Shown here: positions 18,801-27,245 of the stretch, in pieces
How the letters are laid out: each line of letters starts with the position of its first letter
Position numbering within the stretch: the first letter of the stretch is position 1
Source: an uncultured Anaerosolibacter sp.
Lineage (GTDB): Bacteria > Bacillota_A > Clostridia > Peptostreptococcales > Thermotaleaceae
NCBI GenBank assembly: GCA_937948705.1
Contig: CALECF010000105.1
Span: 1 to 49,271 of the forward strand
Direction: 5' to 3'
DNA length: 49,271 bases
Program-made: the position numbers and the translations under genes
Notes under the pieces: generated by a model
Database searches by the model: none
Told to the model about the DNA's origin: nothing
Seen by the model: only the letters and a program-made list of their open reading frames with translations

Positions 18801-20261
18801 CTAATGGCTTGCTTCATCTTTCAGGCCTATCTCCATCCAAACCTTGGTCCCTTTATGAAGCTGACTTTCCACTCCATATTTCATATGGTGGGCTTCTAGA
18901 ATGTTCTTCACAATGGCCATGCCTAGCCCAGTGCCACTTTCATTTCTTTTTCCAGACTTATCTATCTTGTAAAATCTATCCCAAATATAGGGCAAATCTT
19001 CCTCAGCTATGCCTTTTCCGTTATCAATGATTTCTACCCTTAACCCATCTTCTGTTTTCAGGGTTCTAACCCATATCGTTGTATAATCACAGGAATGTTG
19101 AATCCCATTGTTGATAAGGTTATAAAAAACCTGATACATTTTATCCCGATCAGCATAAATAGAAGTATTTTCTTCATAGGCTTCCACGGTGATCTTCATA
19201 TTTTTATTCTGTGCAAAATAAGATAGTTTTTCGATTACCCCATGAAGTAATTCATTTAATGAAAACTGGCTATAGGTTAAATGGGCGAATCCTGCCTGGA
19301 TTTTTGATAAATACATAATATCCTCAATCATATCATTCAGCCGATCCGATTCCTCTGTAATTACTTGTAAATACTGATGTTTATCAACAGTACTGATATT
19401 TTCTACTTCCTTCACCAGTTCCGCATAGGCTTTAATCAAAGTAATCGGCGTCTTGAGTTCATGAGATATATTGGCAATAAACTCCTTGCGAAGTTTCTCG
19501 ATACGATCTAGCTGTTGTGCCATGTCATTGATGGTTTCTCCCAGGACACCTATTTCATCATCCGACTTATGGCTTACCTTCGCCGTAAAGTTCCCCTTTG
19601 CAATTTCCTTGGAGGCATCGATGATGTTTAAAATAGGTTTTGTAAAAAATCTTGCTAGATATAATGCAAGTAAAGTTCCAATTCCCAGTGAAAGAATAGA
19701 AACATAGGTCAATTGTTTCTTTAGAATCGATATGGTTTCCTCTATGGGTGCCAAGGGGGAGGTAATGATAATATACGCAATCCTTCTATTCTCAATCATC
19801 ACAGGTACTCCTACTGAAATGGAGGCTTCATGACTTTGAGGTCTTTTTCTCACCACTGTAAAGGATTGATTCTGGGTTAGTTTCCCTCTGATTTCTTTAT
19901 CTCCCATCAAGGGGCCTAGGGCACGAGACTGTGGTCGGTCAAATTCTCCTGCCTTCACAAAGTATCTATCTAGGATGTTAAAAAACTGTGTATCTCCACT
20001 CTGGTCTAGAATGATGACCCTGGCATTGACCGATGAGGTAAATATCTCAATCTCTTCTATCACTTTCTCAGAAATCAAGTTTTGCTGATCGGCTTCTAGC
20101 AAAAGAGTGTTCAGCTTTTGCGCCTCATTGGACAATACATTTTTTCGCTCATGGATATAAAATTTATTTAGTAATCCCACTTGGAAGAACCAAATAATGA
20201 TCAAAATTGTGACGACCAAAGATGAAATTGCAAGCCATAGTTTACTTCGTATCCCTTTCAT
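18801..20261 (-). CDS. Sensor histidine kinase with HAMP domain
   Basis: 486 aa. TM1 at about 11-31; an extracellular sensor region (about 35-165) with a double-Cache/PAS-like appearance; TM2 at about 183-205; HAMP (FTKPILNIIDASKEIAKGNF); then HisKA with phospho-acceptor His267 in FIANISHELKTPITL. The HATPase_c domain shows N (NLINNGIQHS), G1 (EIIDNGKGI), F (YIWDRFYKI) and G2 (GTGLGMAIV) boxes. Its start overlaps the response regulator gene by 20 bases. It likely senses envelope stress or a toxic peptide handled by the neighbouring efflux genes. Phosphotransfer to the partner regulator is inferred from gene order. Confidence 0.93.
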   Translation of the reverse strand: MKGIRSKLWLAISSLVVTILIIIWFFQVGLLNKFYIHERKNVLSNEAQKLNTLLLEADQQNLISEKVIEEIEIFTSSVNARVIILDQSGDTQFFNILDRYFVKAGEFDRPQSRALGPLMGDKEIRGKLTQNQSFTVVRKRPQSHEASISVGVPVMIENRRIAYIIITSPLAPIEETISILKKQLTYVSILSLGIGTLLALYLARFFTKPILNIIDASKEIAKGNFTAKVSHKSDDEIGVLGETINDMAQQLDRIEKLRKEFIANISHELKTPITLIKAYAELVKEVENISTVDKHQYLQVITEESDRLNDMIEDIMYLSKIQAGFAHLTYSQFSLNELLHGVIEKLSYFAQNKNMKITVEAYEENTSIYADRDKMYQVFYNLINNGIQHSCDYTTIWVRTLKTEDGLRVEIIDNGKGIAEEDLPYIWDRFYKIDKSGKRNESGTGLGMAIVKNILEAHHMKYGVESQLHKGTKVWMEIGLKDEASH

Positions 20262-20946
20262 TCTCTTCTCCTATCATGAGCTTATATCCCGTTCCCCAAA
20301 CGGTTTGAATATATTTCTTATGATTTCCCAGCTTTTCCCTAAGCTGTTTCACATGGGTATCCACTGTTCTTGCATCCCCTATGAAGTCATATCCCCAAAC
20401 ACGATTGAGCAGCTGTTCCCGGGAGTACACAATCTCTGAATTTCTTCCTAGAAAAAGTAAAAGCTCGTATTCCTTTGGTGTCAAAGGAATTTCTTCATTT
20501 TCAATAAAAACCTGCTTGGATAAGGTTTTAATCTCAAGAGCCCCAAGCTTTAGGTATTTATGAATTCTTTCGTTGACTTCTTTGCCCCTTCTCATGACAA
20601 CCTTTACCCTGGCCACCATTTCTTTTAGGCTAAAGGGCTTCGTTATATAGTCATCTGCCCCTAGCTCAAAGCCAAATAGCTTATCGTATTCCTCACCTCT
20701 GGCCGTCATCAAAATAACTGGTATGGAGTACTCTTCACGAATCTTTCTACAAACAGTCCAACCATCGATCTCAGGCATCATGACATCTAAAAGTATTAAT
20801 TCATAGTCATTTGAAGCAATCTTATTCAATGCATCTCTCCCATCGTAGGCTTCTTCAACTGCATATCCTTCCTTTGTCAAAAATACCTTGATTACATTTC
20901 TCATTTTTTCTTCATCATCCACCACCAGGATTTTCCCTTCACCCAT
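20242..20946 (-). CDS. OmpR/PhoB-family response regulator
   Basis: 234 aa. The receiver domain has Asp10, Asp11, phospho-acceptor Asp54 (ELILLDVMMPEIDGW), Thr82 (LMTARG) and Lys104 (YITKPF). The C-terminal winged helix has IPLTPKEYELLLFLGRN, SREQLLNRVWGY and the recognition segment DARTVDTHVKQLREKLG. Such regulators bind 11-bp-spaced direct repeats upstream of their targets, and two such repeats lie at 24817-24834 just before this operon. AGGAGAG precedes the ATG; the gene is 54 bases after the ATPase gene and overlaps the kinase gene. Confidence 0.95.
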   Translation of the reverse strand: MGEGKILVVDDEEKMRNVIKVFLTKEGYAVEEAYDGRDALNKIASNDYELILLDVMMPEIDGWTVCRKIREEYSIPVILMTARGEEYDKLFGFELGADDYITKPFSLKEMVARVKVVMRRGKEVNERIHKYLKLGALEIKTLSKQVFIENEEIPLTPKEYELLLFLGRNSEIVYSREQLLNRVWGYDFIGDARTVDTHVKQLREKLGNHKKYIQTVWGTGYKLMIGEENERDTK

Positions 20947-21000
20947 CTAACTTCTCTCCTTACACCGGTTTCTATTTTATCCCAATCTGTAAATCCAGTT

Positions 21001-21696
21001 TTATTCATCAGCCTGACTCGATTCATAGATCCTACCATCTCTCACCTGGATGATTCGCTTGGCTTGTTTTGCAATCTCAGCATCATGGGTAATCACTACA
21101 ATGGTATTCCCCTCTTTATTGAGTTCTAGAAACATATCCATAATCTCTCTTCCTGATTTGGAATCAAGGTTTCCTGTAGGCTCATCTGCCAGTAAAATAT
21201 TAGGTTCTCCTGCCAGTGCCCTAGCAATAGAAACCCTTTGCTGCTGCCCTCCAGATAACTCCATGGGCTTATGCTGTACCCGATCCCCCAGTCCGACCCT
21301 TTCCAAGAGTTTCGTGGCCTTCTCATAAGCAGCTTCCTTATCCATGCCTCTTAATAGCAAGGGAAAGGCTACATTATGCAGTGCTGTATATTTGGTAAGG
21401 AGATTAAATTTCTGAAAGATAAATCCCACTTCCCGATTGCGGATATCAGCCAATTCGTCCTCATTTCTAACTTTGATATTCTTTCCTGCTAGTACATATT
21501 CCCCTGCATCGGCCACATCAATGCACCCAATGATATTCATCAGTGTAGATTTACCAGATCCAGAAGGCCCTAGCACTGCAACAAATTCCCCTTTTTGAAT
21601 TTCTAAGGAAATCTCATTTAATACAGTCAATGTATTCTTACCCATGGTATAGGATTTCACAATATCCTTCATATGTATGACAGCATGATTATCCAT
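21001..21696 (-). CDS. MacB/LolD-type ABC transporter ATP-binding protein
   Basis: 231 aa ATPase of the macrolide/lipoprotein-export class. Walker A GPSGSGKST, Q-loop FIFQKFNLL, signature [15 protein letters not shown], Walker B ILLADEPTGNLD and H-loop VVITHD are all intact. The open frame extends upstream to 21762 but overlaps the previous gene. The ATG at 21696 follows AAGGAAGG and starts just four bases after that gene ends, so it is the true start. With the separate FtsX-like permease (22307-23497) it forms a MacB-like pump split into two genes, as usual in Firmicutes. Confidence 0.94.
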   Translation of the reverse strand: MDNHAVIHMKDIVKSYTMGKNTLTVLNEISLEIQKGEFVAVLGPSGSGKSTLMNIIGCIDVADAGEYVLAGKNIKVRNEDELADIRNREVGFIFQKFNLLTKYTALHNVAFPLLLRGMDKEAAYEKATKLLERVGLGDRVQHKPMELSGGQQQRVSIARALAGEPNILLADEPTGNLDSKSGREIMDMFLELNKEGNTIVVITHDAEIAKQAKRIIQVRDGRIYESSQADE

Positions 21697-21700
21697 AGGA

Positions 21701-22291
21701 TTACCTTCCTTGCACGGCCATGATACGGACGATTGTTTTACTAGCCTCATCGTTTTTATCATACCATATCTGCATCATCGTCCCCTCATAAATATCTGCA
21801 ATATCTAGCTGTTTCATTCCGCCTTGGCTAAAGGATGTAATAGGTACTCCCACTGGGATTAGTAATGTCAAGGTTTCTCCAGTGAGTTTTAGTTCCCTTC
21901 GAACGGTTGGCCTCTCTCCCTGTCCTCCACCCATTTGTCCACCGCCACTGGGTGGCATTTGTCCGCTCTGATTTCCTGCTGGAGCACTTCCACTACCTTG
22001 ACCAGTACCACCTTGACCAGTCCTTCTTTCAGGCATTTCAGCTAATGCTAATACGACTTCATTCCCTATAATACTTTTGACACTACCATAAACATCAGGT
22101 CGTTCCTGCTGTCTTCCTTGATTTTGACCAGCATTACTGCTGTTCTCTCCACCGTTGTTCCCAGTACTTTGTTCACTTCTTTGGCTCTCTTGCCCTGGTG
22201 TACCAGTTGCTACTGGGGACTGAGTACTTCCACAGGCAGTGAGTAGTAATGCTGTGCTCATTACAACCACCATTAATTTATAGTTAATCAT
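21701..22291 (-). CDS. Gly/Gln/Ser-rich lipoprotein inside the efflux operon
   Basis: 196 aa. The signal peptide ends LLLTAC (lipid anchor Cys20). Residues 21-70 and 90-128 are low-complexity (Gly, Gln, Ser, Pro, Asn), separated by a short VYGSVKSIIGNEVVLALAEM segment. A C-terminal region (about 128-190) begins RRELKLTGETLTLLIPVGVP. The two structured pieces together look like one small beta domain interrupted by a glycine-rich insert. It sits between permease and ATPase genes, so it is probably an accessory surface subunit of the pump. I know no characterised homologue. Confidence 0.75.
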   Translation of the reverse strand: MINYKLMVVVMSTALLLTACGSTQSPVATGTPGQESQRSEQSTGNNGGENSSNAGQNQGRQQERPDVYGSVKSIIGNEVVLALAEMPERRTGQGGTGQGSGSAPAGNQSGQMPPSGGGQMGGGQGERPTVRRELKLTGETLTLLIPVGVPITSFSQGGMKQLDIADIYEGTMMQIWYDKNDEASKTIVRIMAVQGR

Positions 22292-22306
22292 ATTGATCGA
22301 CTCCTT

Positions 22307-23497
22307 TTATTCATAATTTAATGCATCAATTGGTTTTAATGCCGCTGCCTTTGCAGCAGGATAATATCCAAAGAACGTACCTATCCCTACAGAAAATGAG
22401 AAGGCTAATAAATAGCTGTCAAAGGAAGGAATGGCTCGCACCTGAAAATAATTCAACGCTGGCATGGCCAGCATACTACCGAGAATCCCAATGATCCCTC
22501 CAGCAGCACTGACGATAATGGCTTCTAATAAAAATATAAGCAATATGTCTCTTCTCCTCGCTCCGATCGCTTTGAGAATTCCAATTTCTTTGGTTCTTTC
22601 CTTGACGGAGACAAATAGTACATTCATAATTCCGATACCCCCTACCATCAAGACCACACTTGCCACTGACAAAAGCATCAGTGTCATGGTTTTGGCAGAG
22701 TCCTTTGCCGATTGCAATCTGCTCCCCGCATCAACAATCATAAACTGTTCGCTTTTTTCTCTGAACTTATTTTGTAAAATACTATTCACTTCTTCAATGG
22801 CTGAAGAAACATGATTGATATCCTTTGCTAAGGCGAGAATGGTCGGTCGCGCCATTCTACCCGTTATGTATTTTTCAGCAACCTTATAGGGTATAAAAAT
22901 TCCTTCATCTGGGTTAAATCCCCTCAGCGAAGAGTCCCCCATCTTTTTCAGGATACCAATCACCTCATACCGCTTACCGCTGATTGTGATTTTCTCCCCT
23001 ATCCCTTGAGATATATCATCTTCGAAAAACAACGCAGCGATGTCATAACCAATCACTGCAACCTTTTCTGCATCCTCATTATGTTCACCATTGATAAAGT
23101 CTCCATGTTCAAGGGCTAGATTGTTAATTTCCTGAATATCCTCCGTTACCCCTGCCACTGAGGCTGATGTAGACATGCTGTAGTAATTAACGGTTCCTCG
23201 ATCATTAATCATCATCGATACTTTTTTGATGGATGGAGCCTCTTCCTGGATGGATTCCATCTCGTCTGAACTAAGCTTTACCGTTGTATTTCTTCCAAAA
23301 CCCGCCATAATCTGAATCGTTCCTACATTTAAGCTCTTAAATTGGTCCTCTACGCTGGCCTGACTTCCCTTTCCAATAGAAAGCACCAGAACCACCGTCA
23401 ATGTACCTACAATAATTCCTAGGGTCGTAAGAAAGACCTTCGCCTTATTCCCCCGAATATTGATAAAAATAGATCTCAAGATTTCTAACAAACTCAT
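22307..23497 (-). CDS. MacB-like ABC transporter permease (FtsX domain)
   Basis: 396 aa with the MacB layout: TM1 at about 20-42 (KVFLTTLGIIVGTLTVVLVLSI), a large extracytoplasmic MacB core domain (about 50-265), then three C-terminal TMs with the FtsX motif (LLSVASVVLMVGGIGIMNVLFVSVKERTKEIGILKAIGARR). It couples ATP hydrolysis by the downstream ATPase to movement of the outer domain, the mechanotransmission mode of MacB. It follows the adaptor gene by 16 bases. Substrate unknown; antimicrobial peptides, macrolides and peptide signals are the usual options. Confidence 0.93.
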   Translation of the reverse strand: MSLLEILRSIFINIRGNKAKVFLTTLGIIVGTLTVVLVLSIGKGSQASVEDQFKSLNVGTIQIMAGFGRNTTVKLSSDEMESIQEEAPSIKKVSMMINDRGTVNYYSMSTSASVAGVTEDIQEINNLALEHGDFINGEHNEDAEKVAVIGYDIAALFFEDDISQGIGEKITISGKRYEVIGILKKMGDSSLRGFNPDEGIFIPYKVAEKYITGRMARPTILALAKDINHVSSAIEEVNSILQNKFREKSEQFMIVDAGSRLQSAKDSAKTMTLMLLSVASVVLMVGGIGIMNVLFVSVKERTKEIGILKAIGARRRDILLIFLLEAIIVSAAGGIIGILGSMLAMPALNYFQVRAIPSFDSYLLAFSFSVGIGTFFGYYPAAKAAALKPIDALNYE

Positions 23498-23513
23498 ACC
23501 ATCACACCTATTC

Positions 23514-24755
23514 TTATTTTATTGTCTCAATGACCACAATTTCGCCCACTTCAAGGCCCTCCGTCACTGCTACATACTTTCCATCGGTTAATCCTGTCTT
23601 TATATTCTTTGTTTCTAAATTTCCATCTCGATCCTTTATTTTCACAGCTTGTTTTCCGTCTATCATGCTTACAGCCTTATTGGGGATGATCAATACATTT
23701 TTCTCCTGTCTCAAGATAAAGGATACCGTACAGGTCATTCCTGATCTAATCTTCCCCATGGTACCATCCAGTTCAATTCGTACATCATAGGTTACCAAAC
23801 CGCTTTGATCAATCTTTGGCAAAGCGTTAATCACCGTAACCTTACCTACATAGGTTTCCCCTGGATGGGCTTCAAAGCCAACTTCTACACTTTGCCCTAT
23901 GATTACCTTTGGTAAATCCATTTCAGAAACGGGGACGACCACCTCAATTTTATCTGCATCCGATACAACGATGAAATGGGAGGTATCAGCGGTAGCTTTC
24001 CCCGAAGTACTTGGTGGCGAAAAGCTCTCTCCAGACTTATAGGATAAATTGAGAACCGTTGCGCTGACAGGAGATTTCAAGATGGTGTTCTCTAAATCAT
24101 TCCTAGCCATTTCTAAGTTAATCAATGCGCTTTCAACATTTACTTTTTCCAATGCGATGTCTCGGTTAGAACCTAGTAAAGCATTGTATTGCTCCAACTG
24201 AATGCCATATGTGGATTGAGCACTCTCGTATGACATTTTCTTCAACTCAATTTCCTGTGGCGCATAATAGTCCTGTAGTTCCAACATAGGCAGATATTCT
24301 AATTCAATTTGCCGTAGTTTCATTTTCAAATCATCTATTTTTTGTTTTTCGCTTATTAGATTCAATCTAGCATTCTCTTCTTTTTGATCCAAGGTAGCCA
24401 TTGCCTTATTGTAGTTGAGTTCTGCAGTTCTAAGTTTATTTTGATATTCTGTATCATCCAGTTTTGCAAGAACCTGCCCTTCTTGAATCTGATCCCCATT
24501 TTTCACATATAGTTCTTTTATCTTCCCGCTTAAGGGGAAATCTAGGTTTATCACAGGAATCTCCGCTTCACCATCCCCCGTAAAGCCTATGGTAATGTCA
24601 CTCCTTATCACGCTTTCTTCTTTGGTCGTCACCGTCTCACTAGAAGCTGTCTTGTTCTTGTTCATCATCTTATACCCAGTAAAACCTATGCCCCCAACGA
24701 TTGCCAATAATAGCGCTATTTTAAGAAATTTGTTGGAATATATCTTTTTTAACAA
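23514..24755 (-). CDS. HlyD/MacA-family periplasmic-adaptor-like subunit
   Basis: 413 aa. N-terminal membrane anchor (about 10-27), lipoyl halves (FPLSGKIKELYVKNGDQIQEGQVLAKLDDTEY and ILKSPVSATVLNLSYKSGE) around a long coiled-coil hairpin (about 110-225), then beta-barrel and membrane-proximal domains (VVPVSEMDLPKVIIGQSVEVGF, VVTEGLEVGE-like end). This is the MacA membrane-fusion layout. The gene begins with TTG at 24755, nine bases after GGGAGG. It is the first gene of the efflux operon; a TATAAT box with 11-bp repeats upstream suggests control by the operon's own regulator. Confidence 0.92.
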   Translation of the reverse strand: MLKKIYSNKFLKIALLLAIVGGIGFTGYKMMNKNKTASSETVTTKEESVIRSDITIGFTGDGEAEIPVINLDFPLSGKIKELYVKNGDQIQEGQVLAKLDDTEYQNKLRTAELNYNKAMATLDQKEENARLNLISEKQKIDDLKMKLRQIELEYLPMLELQDYYAPQEIELKKMSYESAQSTYGIQLEQYNALLGSNRDIALEKVNVESALINLEMARNDLENTILKSPVSATVLNLSYKSGESFSPPSTSGKATADTSHFIVVSDADKIEVVVPVSEMDLPKVIIGQSVEVGFEAHPGETYVGKVTVINALPKIDQSGLVTYDVRIELDGTMGKIRSGMTCTVSFILRQEKNVLIIPNKAVSMIDGKQAVKIKDRDGNLETKNIKTGLTDGKYVAVTEGLEVGEIVVIETIK

Positions 24756-24801
24756 CTACGACTACCTCCCTTTACAACCTTTTTTATTCATACATAACTG
24801 T

Positions 24802-24834
24802 ATTATATTTCCTAATTGTGATGATTCTGTGATG
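24802..24834 (-). promoter_or_regulatory. Efflux operon promoter with OmpR-type direct repeats
   Basis: On the minus strand CATCACA occurs twice (24834-24828 and 24823-24817), an 11-bp period. The pair covers the position where a -35 would be; the -35 itself is poor (ACAGAA). TATAAT follows at 24807-24802 with a 17-base spacing from that position. This arrangement is typical of promoters activated by OmpR/PhoB regulators, one of which is encoded in the operon. Confidence 0.55.
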
Positions 24835-24864
24835 CAAAGAGAAGTAATTTGTGAACTCCAAAAA

Positions 24865-24902
24865 ACATAAGAAGATAGGGGTTTTTCCCTATCTTCTTAT
24901 GT
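24865..24902. terminator. Bidirectional terminator
   Basis: ACATAAGAAGATAGGG and CCCTATCTTCTTATGT (24865-24880 and 24887-24902) form a perfect 16-bp stem with A-runs before and T-runs after, so it works in both directions. It closes the kinase/NtrC/ATP-grasp operon, whose last gene ends at 24919. Confidence 0.88.
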
Positions 24903-24918
24903 TTTTATCCCTTATTAT

Positions 24919-25845
24919 TTACAATTTATCTAATTCTTCTCCAAGATACTTGGCAATGGCACCCATGCCTGATAGTCCAGCCATAGCTTCTGCATCTGGA
25001 TTATAATTGGTATTTGTATTTACATCATAGGTATAGATTTCGCCGTTTTTATCCGTAATAAATTCGATCCCTGCAATGTGAATTTTGTTCGCCTCAAGGA
25101 AACGTTCATATTTTTCAAGAATTGGATTTGTAAACCCTTCGATAATCTTAAACTTTGGTTTTTCGATTTCTCCCACTGGACAGAAGGCATCACCAATCTG
25201 ACAAGCATCGGCTGGACATAGTTGGAATCCCTCGCTGGTATCAACCCGAACAGCATATAAGAATTTCCTACCAATAAACTCACAACGAGTGATAAAAGTC
25301 TCTTCACTCTGAATGTATTCCTGTATCAAGGTAATTCCATCAATGGGTTCATCAAAGTTAAGTCCATTTACGTATGCCTTCAATGCCCCGATGTTTTGAA
25401 ACAATTGTACCCCAAGGCCTTTTCCAGCACGATTATGTTTCGTAATGAAAGGTTTATCAAATTTTTCAGCAGCCTTTATAATCTCTTCTTTCCCCACCGC
25501 AACAATAGTTCGCGGTGTACGAATACCATGGGCATTCAATGCTGTATATTGGGCTACCTTGCTAATCTCTAATTGTAATGCACGACCCGTATTGATAACT
25601 TTTCTTCCATACTGCTCTAACCACGCAATCACTGTCCCAGTATATTCTGCTGCGAAGCGGTGATCTCTCGTATGGGAAGATGCGCTCATACGATTATAGA
25701 ATACCCCTTCTGGAGGTTCTTGAGACAAATCTAAAACACCCTTATCTAAAAACCAATCCTCATAGGGAAGGTTTAATTCCTCCAGCTTTTTCTTTAAAGG
25801 TGTTGTCCACTCGTTGTTTTCGTGAATAATATAAATCTTTTTCAT
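24919..25845 (-). CDS. ATP-grasp (RimK-like) ligase family protein
   Basis: 308 aa. A preATP-grasp region begins KKIYIIHENNEWTTPL. The ATP-grasp core includes KPFITKHNRAGKGLGVQLF (ATP-binding lysine and glycine loop), EYIQSEETFITRCEFIG and the late metal-binding motif YTYDVNTNTNYNP. Such enzymes join a carboxylate to an amine through an acyl-phosphate, as in RimK and peptide ligases; the substrates here are unknown. The frame runs up to 25896, but GGAGGAG lies nine bases before the ATG at 25845. It is the last gene after an NtrC-type two-component system, 53 bases from it, suggesting control by that pair. Confidence 0.82.
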   Translation of the reverse strand: MKKIYIIHENNEWTTPLKKKLEELNLPYEDWFLDKGVLDLSQEPPEGVFYNRMSASSHTRDHRFAAEYTGTVIAWLEQYGRKVINTGRALQLEISKVAQYTALNAHGIRTPRTIVAVGKEEIIKAAEKFDKPFITKHNRAGKGLGVQLFQNIGALKAYVNGLNFDEPIDGITLIQEYIQSEETFITRCEFIGRKFLYAVRVDTSEGFQLCPADACQIGDAFCPVGEIEKPKFKIIEGFTNPILEKYERFLEANKIHIAGIEFITDKNGEIYTYDVNTNTNYNPDAEAMAGLSGMGAIAKYLGEELDKL

Positions 25846-25898
25846 TGATTTCATCTCCTCCAATGGAATATATTTTATCTTCATTCCCTGTACCATTC

Positions 25899-27245
25899 TT
25901 ATTTAAGGCCATGCTTCTCCATACGGTACATCAAGGTATGGCGAGTGATTCCCAAAAGCTTAGCGGCCTGGGTTTGATTGTTTTCTGTCCTTTTTAACGC
26001 CTGCTCAATCAAACTCCTCTCCATGGAATCTAAATCGATCCCACCTTCTGGCAATGCAAAGGAGACCGACTCATTGTTATGAAAAAGGATTTCCTTTGGC
26101 AATGCCTCTTTCCCTACATTTTCACCATGATTAAGTATGACAATCCTTTCAATTACATTTTCCAGTTCTCGAATATTGCCCTTCCATTGATAATGAATCA
26201 ACGCATCCATGGCCTCTTTATCAAAAACCAACCTACTTCTACCAGTGTCTACACAATATTTCTCGGTAAAATATTCAATGAGCCTTCCTATATCCTCTTT
26301 CCTTTCCCTCAAGGACGGCAATTCAATGGGAATAACATTTAGACGATAAAACAGATCCTCCCTAAATGTACCCTTATCTACCATCTCTCCCAAGTTCCTA
26401 TTGGTGGCTGCCACAATCCTTACATCCACCTTCAAGGTCTCCGTACCACCAACCCTCTCAAATTCCTTTTCCTGGAGTACCCGTAAGAGTTTTACCTGAA
26501 TGCTGGGCGTAAGCTCCCCAACTTCATCCAAGAACAAGGTGCCTCCATCAGCTAACTCAAATCTTCCGGGTTTTCTGGCGATGGCACCCGTAAAAGCTCC
26601 CTTTTCATGGCCAAACAATTCACTTTCCAGTAGACTTTCTGGCAAGGCACCACAGTTTAATTTAATATAAGCATTTCCTTTTCGATGGCTATTGAAGTGG
26701 ATGGCATTGGCGATCAATTCCTTACCAGTGCCACTCTCACCGGTAATGAGCACCGTAGCGCTGCTGTTGGCCACTCGACTGACGATATGTAAGACATTCT
26801 TGATTTTTTCACTTTCACCGATAATCACTTTCCCTGTGCTTTTGTTTAATTCTTCGGTCAAAAATGCGATTTGCTCCTGCATACTGCCTATGTTCAACGC
26901 CTTTTGAATGACGATCTTCAGTTCCTCCAAATCAAAAGGCTTAGAGACATAATCAATGGCTCCCAATTTCATCGCTTCTATGGCGCTTTCCATGGTACCA
27001 TGGGCAGTAAGCATGATCACAGGTAACTTGGGGTTCATCGTTTTAATTTCAGCCAAGGCCTCCATGCCATCTTTTTTTGGCATTCTTAGATCAAGCAAAA
27101 CAATATCTGGCTCCTCTTCTTGGACCATGGCTACTGCTTCTACGCCATCTGCAGCAGTAATGATTCTATATCCTTCGTCCTTTAGGGCTTTTTTCATAGC
27201 CCATATCATATTTTTTTCATCATCAGCAATGAGTATTTTTTTCAT
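25899..27245 (-). CDS. NtrC-family sigma-54-dependent response regulator
   Basis: 448 aa. Receiver domain (Asp8, Asp9, phospho-acceptor Asp52 in IVLLDLRMP, Lys102), an AAA+ domain with Walker A GESGTGKE (169-176), sigma-54 contact loop GAFTGA (216-221), Walker [13 protein letters not shown] and the R-finger region. A Fis-type C-terminal HTH ([20 protein letters not shown]) ends the protein. All parts for activating a sigma-54 promoter are present. The frame opens nine bases earlier (27254); the start at 27245 fits the receiver and lies 11 bases from GGAGG. It overlaps the kinase gene by 23 bases. No sigma-54 promoter was recognised nearby. Confidence 0.93.
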   Translation of the reverse strand: MKKILIADDEKNMIWAMKKALKDEGYRIITAADGVEAVAMVQEEEPDIVLLDLRMPKKDGMEALAEIKTMNPKLPVIMLTAHGTMESAIEAMKLGAIDYVSKPFDLEELKIVIQKALNIGSMQEQIAFLTEELNKSTGKVIIGESEKIKNVLHIVSRVANSSATVLITGESGTGKELIANAIHFNSHRKGNAYIKLNCGALPESLLESELFGHEKGAFTGAIARKPGRFELADGGTLFLDEVGELTPSIQVKLLRVLQEKEFERVGGTETLKVDVRIVAATNRNLGEMVDKGTFREDLFYRLNVIPIELPSLRERKEDIGRLIEYFTEKYCVDTGRSRLVFDKEAMDALIHYQWKGNIRELENVIERIVILNHGENVGKEALPKEILFHNNESVSFALPEGGIDLDSMERSLIEQALKRTENNQTQAAKLLGITRHTLMYRMEKHGLK

